A stretch of DNA of 64,000 nt from DATBGO01 sp050011895 (GCA_050011895.1 JBEKIF010000003.1:67159-131158), one strand, 5' to 3'; positions 41,218-50,255 are shown, numbered from the stretch's first letter. Made by a program: numbers and translations. The notes: a model not told the origin generated them from the letters alone.

Positions 41218-41616
41218 TTACCAGACGTAGGCGAGGACTTCCCCGCCCACGCCGCGCTTGTTCGCCTGCTTGTCGGTCATCAGCCCCGCCGAGGTCGAGA
41301 TGATGGCCACGCCCAGGCCGCCGAGCACCCTGGGCAGGTTGTCCTTCCTCGCGTACACCCGCAGGCCTGGCTTGGACACCCGCTTGAGCCCGGCGATGGA
41401 ACGCTCCCTGCTCGGCCCGAACTTGAGCGCGACCACGAGGCTCTTGCCGACCTGCGCGTCTTCCACGCGCCACCCGGCGATGTAGCCCTCCTGCTGGAGG
41501 ATCTCCGCGATGTTCACCTTGATCTTGGAATGCGGCATGATCACGGCGTCGTGATAGGCCGAATTGGCATTGCGCAGCCGGGTCAGCATGTCTGCGACCG
41601 GGTCGGTCATTGTCAT
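41218..41616 (-). CDS. rpsH: 30S ribosomal protein S8
   Basis: 132 residues (MTMTDPVADMLTRLRNANSA; C-terminal GGLGVAIISTSAGLMTDKQA). S8 binds central-domain 16S rRNA and often represses the spc operon. A 126-base spacer precedes it, with no gene in it. Confidence 0.98.
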   Translation of the reverse strand: MTMTDPVADMLTRLRNANSAYHDAVIMPHSKIKVNIAEILQQEGYIAGWRVEDAQVGKSLVVALKFGPSRERSIAGLKRVSKPGLRVYARKDNLPRVLGGLGVAIISTSAGLMTDKQANKRGVGGEVLAYVW

Positions 41617-41742
41617 GGCCTGCAGGCCCTCCTCGCCGCGGTTTCCCTGGGGACCTTCGGCGTGGTCGGTGGGCGCCTGTCGCGCCCAGGTCGGTCGTGG
41701 TCCCGGGTGCGATCGCGCCCGGATGTGGTCGTCATCAGCCGG

Positions 41743-41928
41743 CTACCAGCTGGACTTCGTGATGCCCGGCAGCTCGCCGCGGTGCGCCATGGTACGGAAG
41801 CAGATCCGGCAGAGCCCGAACCTGCGGTAGACGGCCCGCGGCCGCCCGCACCGCGAGCACCTGGTATACGCGCGGACGTGGTACTTCGGCGTCCGCTTGG
41901 CCTTGGCGATCAGGCTCTTCTTCGCCAC
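41743..41928 (-). CDS. rpsN: 30S ribosomal protein S14 type Z
   Basis: 61 residues with zinc ribbon Cys24, Cys27, Cys40 and Cys43 (YTRCSRCGRPRAVYRRFGLC). This is the zinc-dependent C+ form. Its ATG begins 2 bases after the rplE stop. Confidence 0.98.
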   Translation of the reverse strand: MAKKSLIAKAKRTPKYHVRAYTRCSRCGRPRAVYRRFGLCRICFRTMAHRGELPGITKSSW

Positions 41929-41930
41929 TG

Positions 41931-42647
41931 TCAGCTCTCCTTGAACGGGAATCCGAGCCGCCGCAGCAGCGAACGACCCTCGTCATCATTGATCGCGGTG
42001 GTGACGACGGTCACGTCCATGCCGCGCTGCCTGTCCACCTGGTCCGGGTTGATCTCATGGAACATCAGCTGCTCGACGAGGCCGAAGGTGTAGTTCCCGC
42101 GGCCGTCGAACTGCCGGTCGGATAGGCCGCGGAAGTCGCGGATCCTGGGCAGCGCGATCGACAGCAGCCGGTCGCAGAACTCCCACATCCGCGTGCCGCG
42201 GAGCGTGACATGCGCGCCGATCGGCATGCCCTCCCTGAGCTTGAACTGGGCGATCGACTTCCTGGCCCGGGCGACGGCCGGCTTCTGGCCGGTGATGATA
42301 GCCAGGTCCCTGACAGCGCCGTCGATCAGCTTGGAGTCCCTGGCCGCCTCGCCGACCCCCATGTTCACCACGATCTTCGCGAGCCGGGGGACCTGCATGA
42401 CGTTGGCGTAGCCGAACTCCTCGCGCAGCGCAGGCGCGATCTCGGTCAGGTAGCGGTCCCGCAGCCGCGGCGGAACCAGCGTTACCGCGGCTCCATTGCC
42501 GGCTGCCGCCGCGTCCGCGGAGCGGTCCGCGGTCGTCGCCGCCACGCCGCCGCGGGCGGCCGCGCTCGCCGCGCCGCCGCTCCGTCCGGACGCGCTCGCC
42601 GCGCCGCCCTGGCCAGGTGCTGCCTGCTTCGTCTTTGCCGCAGCCAT
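41931..42647 (-). CDS. rplE: 50S ribosomal protein L5 with N-terminal extension
   Basis: 238 residues. The L5 core begins near residue 58 (PPRLRDRYLTEIAPALREEF) and includes VVNMGVGEAARD and RDFRGLSDRQFDGRGNYTFG. The first about 57 residues are an Ala/Gly/Ser-rich extension not usual for L5. The ATG shares one base with the rplX stop. No internal start looks better. Confidence 0.96.
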   Translation of the reverse strand: MAAAKTKQAAPGQGGAASASGRSGGAASAAARGGVAATTADRSADAAAAGNGAAVTLVPPRLRDRYLTEIAPALREEFGYANVMQVPRLAKIVVNMGVGEAARDSKLIDGAVRDLAIITGQKPAVARARKSIAQFKLREGMPIGAHVTLRGTRMWEFCDRLLSIALPRIRDFRGLSDRQFDGRGNYTFGLVEQLMFHEINPDQVDRQRGMDVTVVTTAINDDEGRSLLRRLGFPFKES

Positions 42648-43015
42648 CAGATGTCCTTACCGCTGATGCGGGAGATCCGGACCTTCTTGCCGTCCTCGAG
42701 CCGGTAGCCGGCCCTGGTGGGCTTCTTGGTCTCCGCGTCGATCAGCTGCACGTTGCTCACGTGGATGAACGCCTCCTGGTGGACGATGCCACCCTCCTTG
42801 GCGCCCCGCCTGCCCTGGTAGTCGACTTTCGTGTTCTTCTTGATCATGTTGACGCCCTGGACCAGCAGCTTCTGCTTGTCGGGGAAGGCGGCGATGACCA
42901 CGCCCTCGCGGCCGTTGTCGCGGCCCGCGATGACCATGACCCGGTCACCTTTCTTGATCTTCATGCCCGGCGGCCGCTGCCCGTTCTTCTTTGCCACTGC
43001 AGCCTTCCTGGTCAT
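42647..43015 (-). CDS. rplX: 50S ribosomal protein L24
   Basis: 122 residues from ATG 43015. A GTG three bases earlier is also possible, but GGAGG at 43022-43027 is better spaced for the ATG. The KOW motif MKIKKGDRVMVIAGRDNGRE and HVSNVQLIDAETKKPTR are typical. The start overlaps the rplN stop (TGATG). Confidence 0.97.
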   Translation of the reverse strand: MTRKAAVAKKNGQRPPGMKIKKGDRVMVIAGRDNGREGVVIAAFPDKQKLLVQGVNMIKKNTKVDYQGRRGAKEGGIVHQEAFIHVSNVQLIDAETKKPTRAGYRLEDGKKVRISRISGKDI

Positions 43016-43383
43016 CACAGCACCTCCGGCGCCAGCGAGATGATCCGCATGAACCGCTTCTCCCTGAGCTCGCGCCCGACCGGGCCGAAGATGCGGGTAC
43101 CGCGCGGATCCCCGCCGTCCCTGATCAGGACCGCGGCATTTTCGTCGAAGCGGATGTAGGAGCCGTCGCCACGGCGGCGCTCCTTGCGGGTGCGCACCAC
43201 AACGGCCTTGACCACGTCGCCCTTCTTGACCGCGGCGCCGGGCAGGGCATCCTTAACCGTTGCCACGATGACGTCGCCGATGCCCGCGTATCGCCTGCCC
43301 GAGCCACCGAGCACCCGGATGCAGAGGATCTCCTTGGCACCCGTGTTGTCGGCGACCTTGAGCCGCGACTCCTGCTGGATCAC
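43015..43383 (-). CDS. rplN: 50S ribosomal protein L14
   Basis: 122 residues (MIQQESRLKVADNTGAKEIL; GDVVKAVVVRTRKERRRGDG). It binds near the sarcin-ricin loop and L19. Fifty-two bases separate it from rpsQ. Confidence 0.98.
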   Translation of the reverse strand: MIQQESRLKVADNTGAKEILCIRVLGGSGRRYAGIGDVIVATVKDALPGAAVKKGDVVKAVVVRTRKERRRGDGSYIRFDENAAVLIRDGGDPRGTRIFGPVGRELREKRFMRIISLAPEVL

Positions 43384-43435
43384 GTCAACTCCTGCTTCCT
43401 AACGCCAGCCTCTGCGAGGACCGGCGGGTTGCGAT

Positions 43436-43720
43436 TTACTTGGCCTTCTCCAGGACCTCTGCGACCCGCCAGCGCTTAGTCGCTGACAGCGGCCTCGTCT
43501 CCATCAGCAGCACCCGGTCGCCCACACCGCAGGCGTTCTCGCTGTCATGCGCCGTGTACTTCTTGGTGCGGCGGATGACCTTGCCGTACTTCGGGTGCTT
43601 CACCCGGTCCTCGACGACGACGACGACGGTCTTGTCCATCTTGTCGCTGACCACCAGGCCCTCGCGCACCTTGCGGTAGCCCCGCGAGGCGGTGCCGCTG
43701 GTGTCGTCACTCATCTTCAT
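43436..43720 (-). CDS. rpsQ: 30S ribosomal protein S17
   Basis: 94 residues. OB-fold RKVREGLVVSDKMDKTVVVV and GDRVLLMETRPLSATKRWRV. The ATG at 43720 overlaps the rpmC end by 14 bases; Met3 (43714) is also possible. Confidence 0.97.
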   Translation of the reverse strand: MKMSDDTSGTASRGYRKVREGLVVSDKMDKTVVVVVEDRVKHPKYGKVIRRTKKYTAHDSENACGVGDRVLLMETRPLSATKRWRVAEVLEKAK

Positions 43721-43949
43721 CCGCCTCCTCTGCCACGCTCACGATGCCGAGTTCCCGCTCCCGCATAACCGTGTAGATGCGGGCGATCTCCTTGCGAACA
43801 GCGCGGAGCCGTCCGTGGCTTTCCAGCTGGCCGGTGGCAGCCTGGAAGCGGAGGTTGAACAGCTCGATCTTCGCCTCCGCCAGCTTGCCGTCGAGTTCCT
43901 CTTCCGTTGAGGCCCGCAGGTCCGCTGCGGCGAGAGCTTTCACCATCAC
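43707..43949 (-). CDS. rpmC: 50S ribosomal protein L29
   Basis: 80 residues, helical hairpin (ELDGKLAEAKIELFNLRFQA, LRAVRKEIARIYTVMRERE). It sits by the exit tunnel and binds trigger factor and SRP. The acidic tail overlaps the rpsQ start. Confidence 0.97.
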   Translation of the reverse strand: MMVKALAAADLRASTEEELDGKLAEAKIELFNLRFQAATGQLESHGRLRAVRKEIARIYTVMRERELGIVSVAEEADEDE

Positions 43950-43983
43950 GCCTCACTGCCCTCTCGCTTGACGAACTCGGCCC

Positions 43984-44406
43984 TCATCCCGCTTCACTCA
44001 TCTCTCGCTTGACGAACTTGCACTTCATCGGCAGCTTGTGCATCGCCCGGCGCAGCGCCTCCCTGGCAACAGGCTCGGTGACCCCAGACAGCTCGAACAT
44101 GACCCGGCCTGGTTTGACGTTGGCAACCCACCACTCAGGCGCGCCCTTACCAGAGCCCATCCGGGTCTCGGCGGGCTTCTTGGTCAGCGGCCGGTCCGGG
44201 TAAATGGTGATCCACACCTTCCCGCCACGACGGATGTGCCGGGTCATCGCGATACGGGCCGCCTCGATCTGCCTGTTGGTCACGTAGGAATGCTCGACAG
44301 CCTGAATGCCGAACTCGCCGAACGTCACCCTGGTGCCGCCCTTGGCGGCACCGTGCCGGTCCGGCCGGTGTTGCTTGCGGTGCTTGACCCGCCGCGGAAT
44401 GAGCAT
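43984..44406 (-). CDS. rplP: 50S ribosomal protein L16
   Basis: 140 residues (MLIPRRVKHRKQHRPDRHGA; RMGSGKGAPEWWVANVKPGR). It organises the A-site region of 23S rRNA. Three bases from rpsC. Confidence 0.98.
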   Translation of the reverse strand: MLIPRRVKHRKQHRPDRHGAAKGGTRVTFGEFGIQAVEHSYVTNRQIEAARIAMTRHIRRGGKVWITIYPDRPLTKKPAETRMGSGKGAPEWWVANVKPGRVMFELSGVTEPVAREALRRAMHKLPMKCKFVKREMSEAG

Positions 44407-44409
44407 GCC

Positions 44410-45249
44410 TCAGCCCTCCTGGCCCGTGCCGCCAGCGCCGCCGGCTGGCACCGCGGCGTCCTGGCTGTCGGGGCCGCGCTCCTCGGTCCGCTCCGGCGCG
44501 CCAGCACCGCCGGCCCGGTCACTCCAGTCCGGGCCGCCGGGACGGCGCCGCCGCTGCTGCGGCGGGCGGCCTGCCCGCTGCCCGGCGCGCAGCGCCGCCG
44601 CTGCGGCCTCGCGCTCGGCCCTGGTCTGCGCGGCCTCGCCGCGGTAGATCCAGACCTTCACGCCGATCCGGCCGAAGGTGGTCCGCGCCTCGTAGAAGCC
44701 GTAGTCGATGTCGGCGCGGAGCGTGTGCAGCGGCACCCGGCCCTCGCGGTAGAACTCCGACCTGGACATCTCAGCGCCGCCGAGGCGGCCGGCGCACTGG
44801 ACCCTGATGCCCTTGGCGCCGCTCTTCATCGCCGTCTGCATCGCCTTGCGCATCGCGCGCCGGAACGAGACCCGGCTGGACAGCTGCTCGGCCACGCCCT
44901 GGGCCACCAGCTGGGCATCGACCTCGGGGTTCTTGACCTCGAGGATGTTCAGCTGGATCTGCTTGCTAGTCAGCTTCTCGAGGTCGCCGCGGATCCGGTC
45001 AGCCTCCGCACCACGGCGGCCGATGACGATGCCCGGCCTGGCGGTGTGGATGTCGACCCGCACCCGGTCCCTGGTGCGCTCGATCTCAACCTTGGAGATG
45101 CCCGCCCGCTCCATGCCGCGCTGCAGCATCCGGCGGATCGCGACGTCCTCCGCGACGTAGTCCTTGTACAGCTTGTCGGCATACCACCGGCTCTTGAAGT
45201 CGGTGGTGATGCCCAGCCGGAACCCGTGCGGGTTCACTTTCTGGCCCAC
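44410..45249 (-). CDS. rpsC: 30S ribosomal protein S3
   Basis: 279 residues from GTG 45249 (VGQKVNPHGFRLGITTDFKS), which shares a base with the rplV stop (TAGTG) and follows GGGAGAGG. KH domain and S3 C-terminal motifs (IGRRGAEADRIRGDLEKLT, GRLGGAEMSRSEFYREGRVP) are present. About 60 Arg/Gly/Pro-rich residues extend the C-terminus. Confidence 0.97.
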   Translation of the reverse strand: MGQKVNPHGFRLGITTDFKSRWYADKLYKDYVAEDVAIRRMLQRGMERAGISKVEIERTRDRVRVDIHTARPGIVIGRRGAEADRIRGDLEKLTSKQIQLNILEVKNPEVDAQLVAQGVAEQLSSRVSFRRAMRKAMQTAMKSGAKGIRVQCAGRLGGAEMSRSEFYREGRVPLHTLRADIDYGFYEARTTFGRIGVKVWIYRGEAAQTRAEREAAAAALRAGQRAGRPPQQRRRRPGGPDWSDRAGGAGAPERTEERGPDSQDAAVPAGGAGGTGQEG

Positions 45250-45614
45250 TAGCGGGTCCTCTCCCTGCTGTTCGGAGCACGGCCCTCGTCGGAGACGATG
45301 ACCGTGATGTGGCTCGTGCGCTTGTTGATCCGGTAGCCGCGGCCCTGTGCACGGGGCCTGAACCGCTTGAGCGTCGGCCCCTCGTCTACCCATGCCCGGC
45401 TCACCACGAGCGAGCTGGCGTCAAGCTGCCTCGTGTGCTCGGCGTTGGCGATCGCGCTCGCCAGCACCTTGCCGACTGGATCGCTCGCCGACTGCGGCGC
45501 GAAGGCGAGCGCCGCCTGTGCCTGGTCAGCAGGCATCCCGCGGATCAGGTCCACCACCCGGCGGGCCTTCCGCGGCGTGACGCGCACATACCGCGCCTTT
45601 GCCCTAGCTTCCAT
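45249..45614 (-). CDS. rplV: 50S ribosomal protein L22
   Basis: 121 residues (YVRVTPRKARRVVDLIRGMP; GRGYRINKRTSHITVIVSDE). Its beta-hairpin lines the exit tunnel near the macrolide site, with no evident resistance deletion. It is coupled to rpsC. Confidence 0.98.
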   Translation of the reverse strand: MEARAKARYVRVTPRKARRVVDLIRGMPADQAQAALAFAPQSASDPVGKVLASAIANAEHTRQLDASSLVVSRAWVDEGPTLKRFRPRAQGRGYRINKRTSHITVIVSDEGRAPNSRERTR

Positions 45615-45661
45615 CGCCTAGCTCTCTCGCTCTCTTGATCTGTCTTCCGGCCGGCCGCGCG

Positions 45662-45940
45662 CTAGCGCCGGCTCCGCCGGTCGTCCCTGACGTGACTGCG
45701 GAATGTGCGGGTCGGCGCGAACTCGCCGAGCTTGTGCCCGACCATGGACTCGGTGATGAACACCGGCACGTGCTTGCGGCCGTCGTGCACGGCAATCGTA
45801 TGGCCCAGCATCGCCGGAACGATCATGGAGCGGCGGGACCAGGTCTTGATGACGTTCTTGCTGCCCTTGTCGTTCTGGAGGTCCACCTTCTTCATCAGGT
45901 GGTCGTCCACGAAAGGGCCCTTCTTCAGGCTACGAGGCAT
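45662..45940 (-). CDS. rpsS: 30S ribosomal protein S19
   Basis: 92 residues (MPRSLKKGPFVDDHLMKKVD; HNGR-equivalent IAVHDGRKHVPVFITESMVG). It forms the head with S13. Twelve bases separate it from rplB. Confidence 0.98.
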   Translation of the reverse strand: MPRSLKKGPFVDDHLMKKVDLQNDKGSKNVIKTWSRRSMIVPAMLGHTIAVHDGRKHVPVFITESMVGHKLGEFAPTRTFRSHVRDDRRSRR

Positions 45941-45952
45941 CGTGAGGTGCTC

Positions 45953-46786
45953 CTACCGCTTCTTCTTGCTGCGCCGGCGCGTGATCAGCCGGTCGCTTGG
46001 CTTATGGGCCTTCCTGGTACGACCTTCGGGCTTGCCCCACGGGCTGACCGGGTGCCGGCCCCCGGAGCTCTTGCCCTCGCCGCCACCGAGCGGGTGGTCG
46101 ACCGGGTTCATCGCCACGCCGCGCACCGAGGGCCGCCGCCCCTTCCACCTGCTCCGGCCTGCCTTGCCGAGCTTGATGTTGCCCTGCTCGGAGTTGCCGA
46201 CCTCGCCGATGGTGGCCCGGCACGCGACGTCAACGAGCCTGATCTCGCCCGATGGCATGCGCAGGGTAGCCCGGGCACCCTCCCTGGCGAGCAGCTGCAC
46301 TCCCGAGCCTGCCGAACGCGCGATCTTGGCGCCGCCGCCGGGGCGTAGCTCGATGGCATGCACCACGGTGCCGGTCGGGATGTTGCGCAGCGGCAGGCAG
46401 TTGCCTGCCCGGATGTCCGCGCCCGCGCCGTTTTCCACCCGGTCGCCCTGGGCCAGGCCCTGCGGGGCGATGATGTAGCGCTTCTCGCCGTCGGCATAGT
46501 GCAGCAAGGCGATCCTGGCGGTGCGGTTGGGGTCGTACTCGATGTGCGCCACCCGGGCCGGGACGCCGTCCTTGTCGGCCCGCCGGAAATCGATCAGCCG
46601 GTAGGCCCGCTTGTGGCCGCCGCCCTGGTGCCGCGCGGTGATACGGCCGTGCACATTCCTGCCGCCACGCGAGGTCAGCGGGCGCACCAGCGACTTCTCC
46701 GGCTCACTGCGGGTGACCTCGGAGAAGTCGGCGCCGCTCGCACCCCGCCTGCCCGGGGTGGTCGGGTTGTACTTGCGGATAGCCAT
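45953..46786 (-). CDS. rplB: 50S ribosomal protein L2
   Basis: 277 residues from ATG 46786 (MAIRKYNPTTPGRRGASG). GGAG ten bases upstream selects this ATG over the in-frame TTG at 46795. GRNVHGRITARHQGGGHKRA and VAMNPVDHPLGGGEG, with the peptidyl-transferase-proximal His, are intact. Confidence 0.98.
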   Translation of the reverse strand: MAIRKYNPTTPGRRGASGADFSEVTRSEPEKSLVRPLTSRGGRNVHGRITARHQGGGHKRAYRLIDFRRADKDGVPARVAHIEYDPNRTARIALLHYADGEKRYIIAPQGLAQGDRVENGAGADIRAGNCLPLRNIPTGTVVHAIELRPGGGAKIARSAGSGVQLLAREGARATLRMPSGEIRLVDVACRATIGEVGNSEQGNIKLGKAGRSRWKGRRPSVRGVAMNPVDHPLGGGEGKSSGGRHPVSPWGKPEGRTRKAHKPSDRLITRRRSKKKR

Positions 46787-46813
46787 TGTGCTCAAGCTCC
46801 TATGGATGGCCGG

Positions 46814-47116
46814 CTAGCTGATCGGGCCGCCGAAGACGTCAATCCGGTCTCCTTCGGCAAGGCTGACGATGGCTCGCTTGGTGTCCGGCCGCTTGCCCCA
46901 GCCGAACCGCGTCCTGCGCCGCTTACCCGGCCTGTTGACCGTGTTGACGCCGGTCACCCGGACTCCGAAGACGGCCTCGACCGCCTGCCTGATCTGGGTC
47001 TTGTTGGTACCGGGCGCGACGATGAAGGTGTACTTGCCGTCGTCGGCCAGCCGGTAGCTCTTCTCCGAGATGACCGGCCGCACCAGGACGTCCCGCGGAT
47101 TGGCGATCTTGCTCAC
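46814..47116 (-). CDS. rplW: 50S ribosomal protein L23
   Basis: 100 residues from GTG 47116 (VSKIANPRDVLVRPVISEKS), overlapping the rplD stop (GTGA). It forms the exit-site docking surface for SRP and trigger factor. Confidence 0.97.
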   Translation of the reverse strand: MSKIANPRDVLVRPVISEKSYRLADDGKYTFIVAPGTNKTQIRQAVEAVFGVRVTGVNTVNRPGKRRRTRFGWGKRPDTKRAIVSLAEGDRIDVFGGPIS

Positions 47117-47775
47117 GACTGGCTCTCCTCGGTCCGCTTGGCTGCGCGCGCCACGAACTGGTCCAGCGCGGCCTCGGTGAAGATCACGTGGTCACTGACC
47201 AGGACGTCGTAGGTGTTGAGCTGGCCGGGCTCGAGCAGGTGCACGCCGACGGCATTCCGCAAGCTCCGCCAGGTCGCCGCGTCGTCGCGGCCGGCCACCA
47301 CGAGGGTGTGCGCCGAGTCGTGCTTCATGCCGATCGCGGTGGCGAGCAGCGCCACCGCGTCCTTGGTGCTCGGCCCGTCGCCGGCGACGAAGCCGGTGAC
47401 CACATGTACCCGGCCGTGCCTGGCCCGATCGGACAGGGCTCCGCGCAGCGCGGCCGCCTTCATCTTCTTGGGCGTCCGCTGCTCGTATGACCTGGGCACC
47501 GGGCCGTGCACGGTACCGCCGCCAGCGAACTGCGGCGCGCGGATCGAGCCCTGCCTGGCCCGCCCGGTGCCCTTCTGCCGATAGGGCTTCTTGCCGCCGC
47601 CGCGGACCGCGCCGCGGGTCTTCGTCGCGTGCGAGCCCTGCCGGGCCGCCGCCTCCTGCGCCACCACCACCTGGTGGATCAGCGGCACGTTGACCTTGGC
47701 GTCGAAGATCTCAGCGGGAAGGTCGACAGCAGCGCCTTCGTCTCCGGACGCGGAGATGAGTTTGACCGCGCTCAT
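47113..47775 (-). CDS. rplD: 50S ribosomal protein L4
   Basis: 220 residues (RGAVRGGGKKPYRQKGTGRA; RQGSIRAPQFAGGGTVHGP, the tunnel loop). The loop near the macrolide site appears complete. In other bacteria L4 also regulates the S10 operon. Six bases from rplC. Confidence 0.97.
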   Translation of the reverse strand: MSAVKLISASGDEGAAVDLPAEIFDAKVNVPLIHQVVVAQEAAARQGSHATKTRGAVRGGGKKPYRQKGTGRARQGSIRAPQFAGGGTVHGPVPRSYEQRTPKKMKAAALRGALSDRARHGRVHVVTGFVAGDGPSTKDAVALLATAIGMKHDSAHTLVVAGRDDAATWRSLRNAVGVHLLEPGQLNTYDVLVSDHVIFTEAALDQFVARAAKRTEESQS

Positions 47776-47781
47776 CGGGCC

Positions 47782-48459
47782 TTACGCTCCCTTCAGCTCA
47801 CGCCCGCCAGCGGCGAGCGGGCTCTTGACGGCGCTGCGGACCAGGACGAGACCGCCGGCCGGCCCGGGAACCGCGCCTTTGATCAGCAGCAGGCCCCGGT
47901 CGGTATCGACACCGTGCACGGTCAGGTTCGGCGCCGTGGTGCGCACGCCGCCCATCCGGCCCGCCATCCGCAGCCCCTTGAACACCCGGCCTGGAGTGGC
48001 ACACCCGCCGATGGAACCTGGCGAGCGGTGCTTGCGCTGGGTACCGTGCGAGGCACCCAGGCCCTTGAACCCGTGCCGCTTCATGACGCCGGCGAAGCCC
48101 TTGCCCTTGCTCCGCGCGGTGACATCGACGCGCTCACCGGCGGCGAACGCCTCCGCGGTGACTTCCTGGCCCAGGGTGTAAGCCGACGCGTCATCGGTCC
48201 GCAGCTCGACCAGGTACCTGCGCGGGGTCACGCCCGCCCGGACGAAGTGCCCGGCCTCCGGCTTGTTCACCTTGCGGGGGTCCACGTCGCCGTAGCCGAG
48301 CTGGACGGCGGCATAGCCATCCGCATCCGGCGTGCGCAGGGCGGTCACGACGCACGGGCCCGCCGCCACGACGGTCACCGGCACCATCCGCCCGTCGTCA
48401 GCGAAGACCTGGCTCATGCCGAGCTTGGTGCCCAGGACTCCCTTGATCTGCTTCGTCAT
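47782..48459 (-). CDS. rplC: 50S ribosomal protein L3
   Basis: 225 residues from ATG 48459 (MTKQIKGVLGTKLGMSQVFA); 18 upstream in-frame residues are not family sequence. SHGTQRKHRSPGSIGGCATP and GRVFKGLRMAGRMGG mark the extended loop reaching the peptidyl-transferase centre. Confidence 0.98.
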   Translation of the reverse strand: MTKQIKGVLGTKLGMSQVFADDGRMVPVTVVAAGPCVVTALRTPDADGYAAVQLGYGDVDPRKVNKPEAGHFVRAGVTPRRYLVELRTDDASAYTLGQEVTAEAFAAGERVDVTARSKGKGFAGVMKRHGFKGLGASHGTQRKHRSPGSIGGCATPGRVFKGLRMAGRMGGVRTTAPNLTVHGVDTDRGLLLIKGAVPGPAGGLVLVRSAVKSPLAAGGRELKGA

Positions 48460-48472
48460 GTCGGCGCGTCCC

Positions 48473-48781
48473 TCAGAGCTTGATCTCGATATCGACGCCG
48501 GCCGGCAGGTCAAGCCGCATCAGCGAGTCGACTGTCTTCGGCGTCGGGTCGATGATGTCGATCAGGCGCTTGTGCGTCCTCATCTCAAAGTGCTCCCGCG
48601 AGTCCTTGTACTTGTGCGGCGAGCGGATGACGCAGTAGACGTTCTTCTCGGTGGGCAGCGGTACTGGGCCCGCGACCTTCGCGCCGGTCCGCGTCACCGT
48701 GTCGACGATCTTCCGCGCCGAGCTATCGATGACCTCGTGGTCATAGGCCTTGAGCCGGATGCGGATCTTCTGTCCCGCCAT
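48473..48781 (-). CDS. rpsJ: 30S ribosomal protein S10
   Basis: 102 residues (IRIRLKAYDHEVIDSSARKI; RTHKRLIDIIDPTPKTVDSL). First gene of the S10 operon; it also works in antitermination with NusB. I could not place a confident promoter in the 280-base gap to tuf. Confidence 0.98.
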   Translation of the reverse strand: MAGQKIRIRLKAYDHEVIDSSARKIVDTVTRTGAKVAGPVPLPTEKNVYCVIRSPHKYKDSREHFEMRTHKRLIDIIDPTPKTVDSLMRLDLPAGVDIEIKL

Positions 48782-48910
48782 TGTGGCTTCGCTTTCCTTC
48801 TGTGCTAGTCCCGGGGGCGTACTACTGCCATCTGTCCACGTATGACCCGCAGCTAGAGCAAGTCCAGCTGCCGACCTCGTGCTCTTCCAAGGCTCGCGGG
48901 CCCTAGGAAC

Positions 48911-48942
48911 TCCCGGCCGTCGCTAGACGCGAACGGCCGGGA
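48911..48942 (-). terminator. Second hairpin in the tuf-rpsJ spacer
   Basis: TCCCGGCCGT (48911-48920) pairs perfectly with ACGGCCGGGA (48933-48942) around 12 bases. It lies 120 bases past the tuf stop, so it may be a back-up terminator or part of the rpsJ leader. Confidence 0.5.
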
Positions 48943-48992
48943 CTCCCTAGGCCCCGAAGGCCGGTCTGTCTGGCCCGGGTGGCCCGGGGATG

Positions 48993-49024
48993 CCTCGCCC
49001 GTCTGCGTTATGCAGCGGGCGAGG
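48993..49024 (-). terminator. Terminator of the rpsL-tuf operon
   Basis: CCTCGCCCG (48993-49001) and CGGGCGAGG (49016-49024) flank an inner CTGC/GCAG stem, giving 13 base pairs with one bulge. It begins 38 bases after the tuf stop. Confidence 0.7.
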
Positions 49025-49061
49025 TTCCCCGGACCGTCCCGGCCCTATCGGTTGCTGTCGG

Positions 49062-50255
49062 TTACTTGATGATGCTGGTGACCCGGCCGGCGCCGACGGT
49101 ACGGCCGCCTTCCCGGATCGCGAACCGCAGGCCCTCTTCCATGGCGATCGGCTGGATCAGCTCGACGCGCATCTCGGTGTTGTCGCCTGGCAGCACCATC
49201 TCGGTGCCTTCGGGCAGATGCACGACGCCGGTCACATCCGTGGTCCGGAAGTAGAACTGCGGGCGGTAGTTGTTGAAGAACGGGGTGTGCCGCCCGCCCT
49301 CGTCCTTGGACAGGATGTAGACCTGCGCCTCGAACTCGGTGTGCGGCGTGTTGGTGCCGGGCTTGATGACCACCTGGCCGCGCTCGACATCCTCGCGCTT
49401 GGTGCCGCGAAGCAGCAGCCCCGCGTTGTCCCCGGCCTGGCCCTCATCGAGGATCTTGTGGAACATCTCCACGCCGGTGACGGTGGTCTGCTGTGCCTTC
49501 TCCTTGATCCCGATGATCTCGACCTGCTCACCGGTGTGGACCTTGCCGCGCTCGATCCGGCCGGTCACCACCGTGCCGCGGCCGGTGATCGAGAACACGT
49601 CCTCGACCGGCATCAGGAACGGCTTCTCCACGTCACGGACCGGCTCGGGGATGGACTCGTCGCAGGCGTCCATCAGGTCCACGACCTTCTGGCCCCACTC
49701 GGCGTCGCCCTCGAGCGCCTTCAGCGCCGACACCCTGATCACCGGCACGTCATCGCCGGGGAACTCATAAGCCGACAGCAGCTCCCGGACCTCGAGCTCG
49801 ACGAGCTCGAGGATCTCCTCGTCGTCGACCATGTCGGCCTTGTTGAGCGCCACGACGATGTACGGCACGCCGACCTGGCGGGCCAGCAGCACGTGCTCGC
49901 GGGTCTGCGGCATCGGGCCGTCGGTGGCCGCGACCACCAGGATCGCCCCGTCCATCTGCGCGGCACCAGTGATCATGTTCTTGATGTAGTCCGCATGCCC
50001 GGGGCAGTCGACGTGCGCGTAATGGCGCTTATCGGTCTGGTACTCCACGTGCGAGATCGAGATGGTGATCCCGCGCTCCCGCTCCTCCTTCGCGTTGTCG
50101 ATCTGGTCGAACGGCGTGAAGGGGTTGATGGTCGGGAACTTGTCGTGCAATACCTTGGTGATCGCCGCGGTCAGCGTCGTCTTGCCGTGGTCGATATGAC
50201 CGATGGTGCCGATGTTGACGTGCGGCTTGGTCCGCTGGAACTTGGCCTTCGCCAC
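49062..50255 (-). CDS. tuf: Elongation factor Tu
   Basis: 397 residues from GTG 50255 (VAKAKFQRTKPHVNIGTIGH), selected by GAGGAG six bases before it; ATG 50285 would add ten unsupported residues. GTPase motifs GHIDHGKTT, DCPGH and NKAD are intact. It delivers aminoacyl-tRNA to the ribosome. The length is standard. It lies 96 bases after fusA. Confidence 0.98.
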   Translation of the reverse strand: MAKAKFQRTKPHVNIGTIGHIDHGKTTLTAAITKVLHDKFPTINPFTPFDQIDNAKEERERGITISISHVEYQTDKRHYAHVDCPGHADYIKNMITGAAQMDGAILVVAATDGPMPQTREHVLLARQVGVPYIVVALNKADMVDDEEILELVELEVRELLSAYEFPGDDVPVIRVSALKALEGDAEWGQKVVDLMDACDESIPEPVRDVEKPFLMPVEDVFSITGRGTVVTGRIERGKVHTGEQVEIIGIKEKAQQTTVTGVEMFHKILDEGQAGDNAGLLLRGTKREDVERGQVVIKPGTNTPHTEFEAQVYILSKDEGGRHTPFFNNYRPQFYFRTTDVTGVVHLPEGTEMVLPGDNTEMRVELIQPIAMEEGLRFAIREGGRTVGAGRVTSIIK

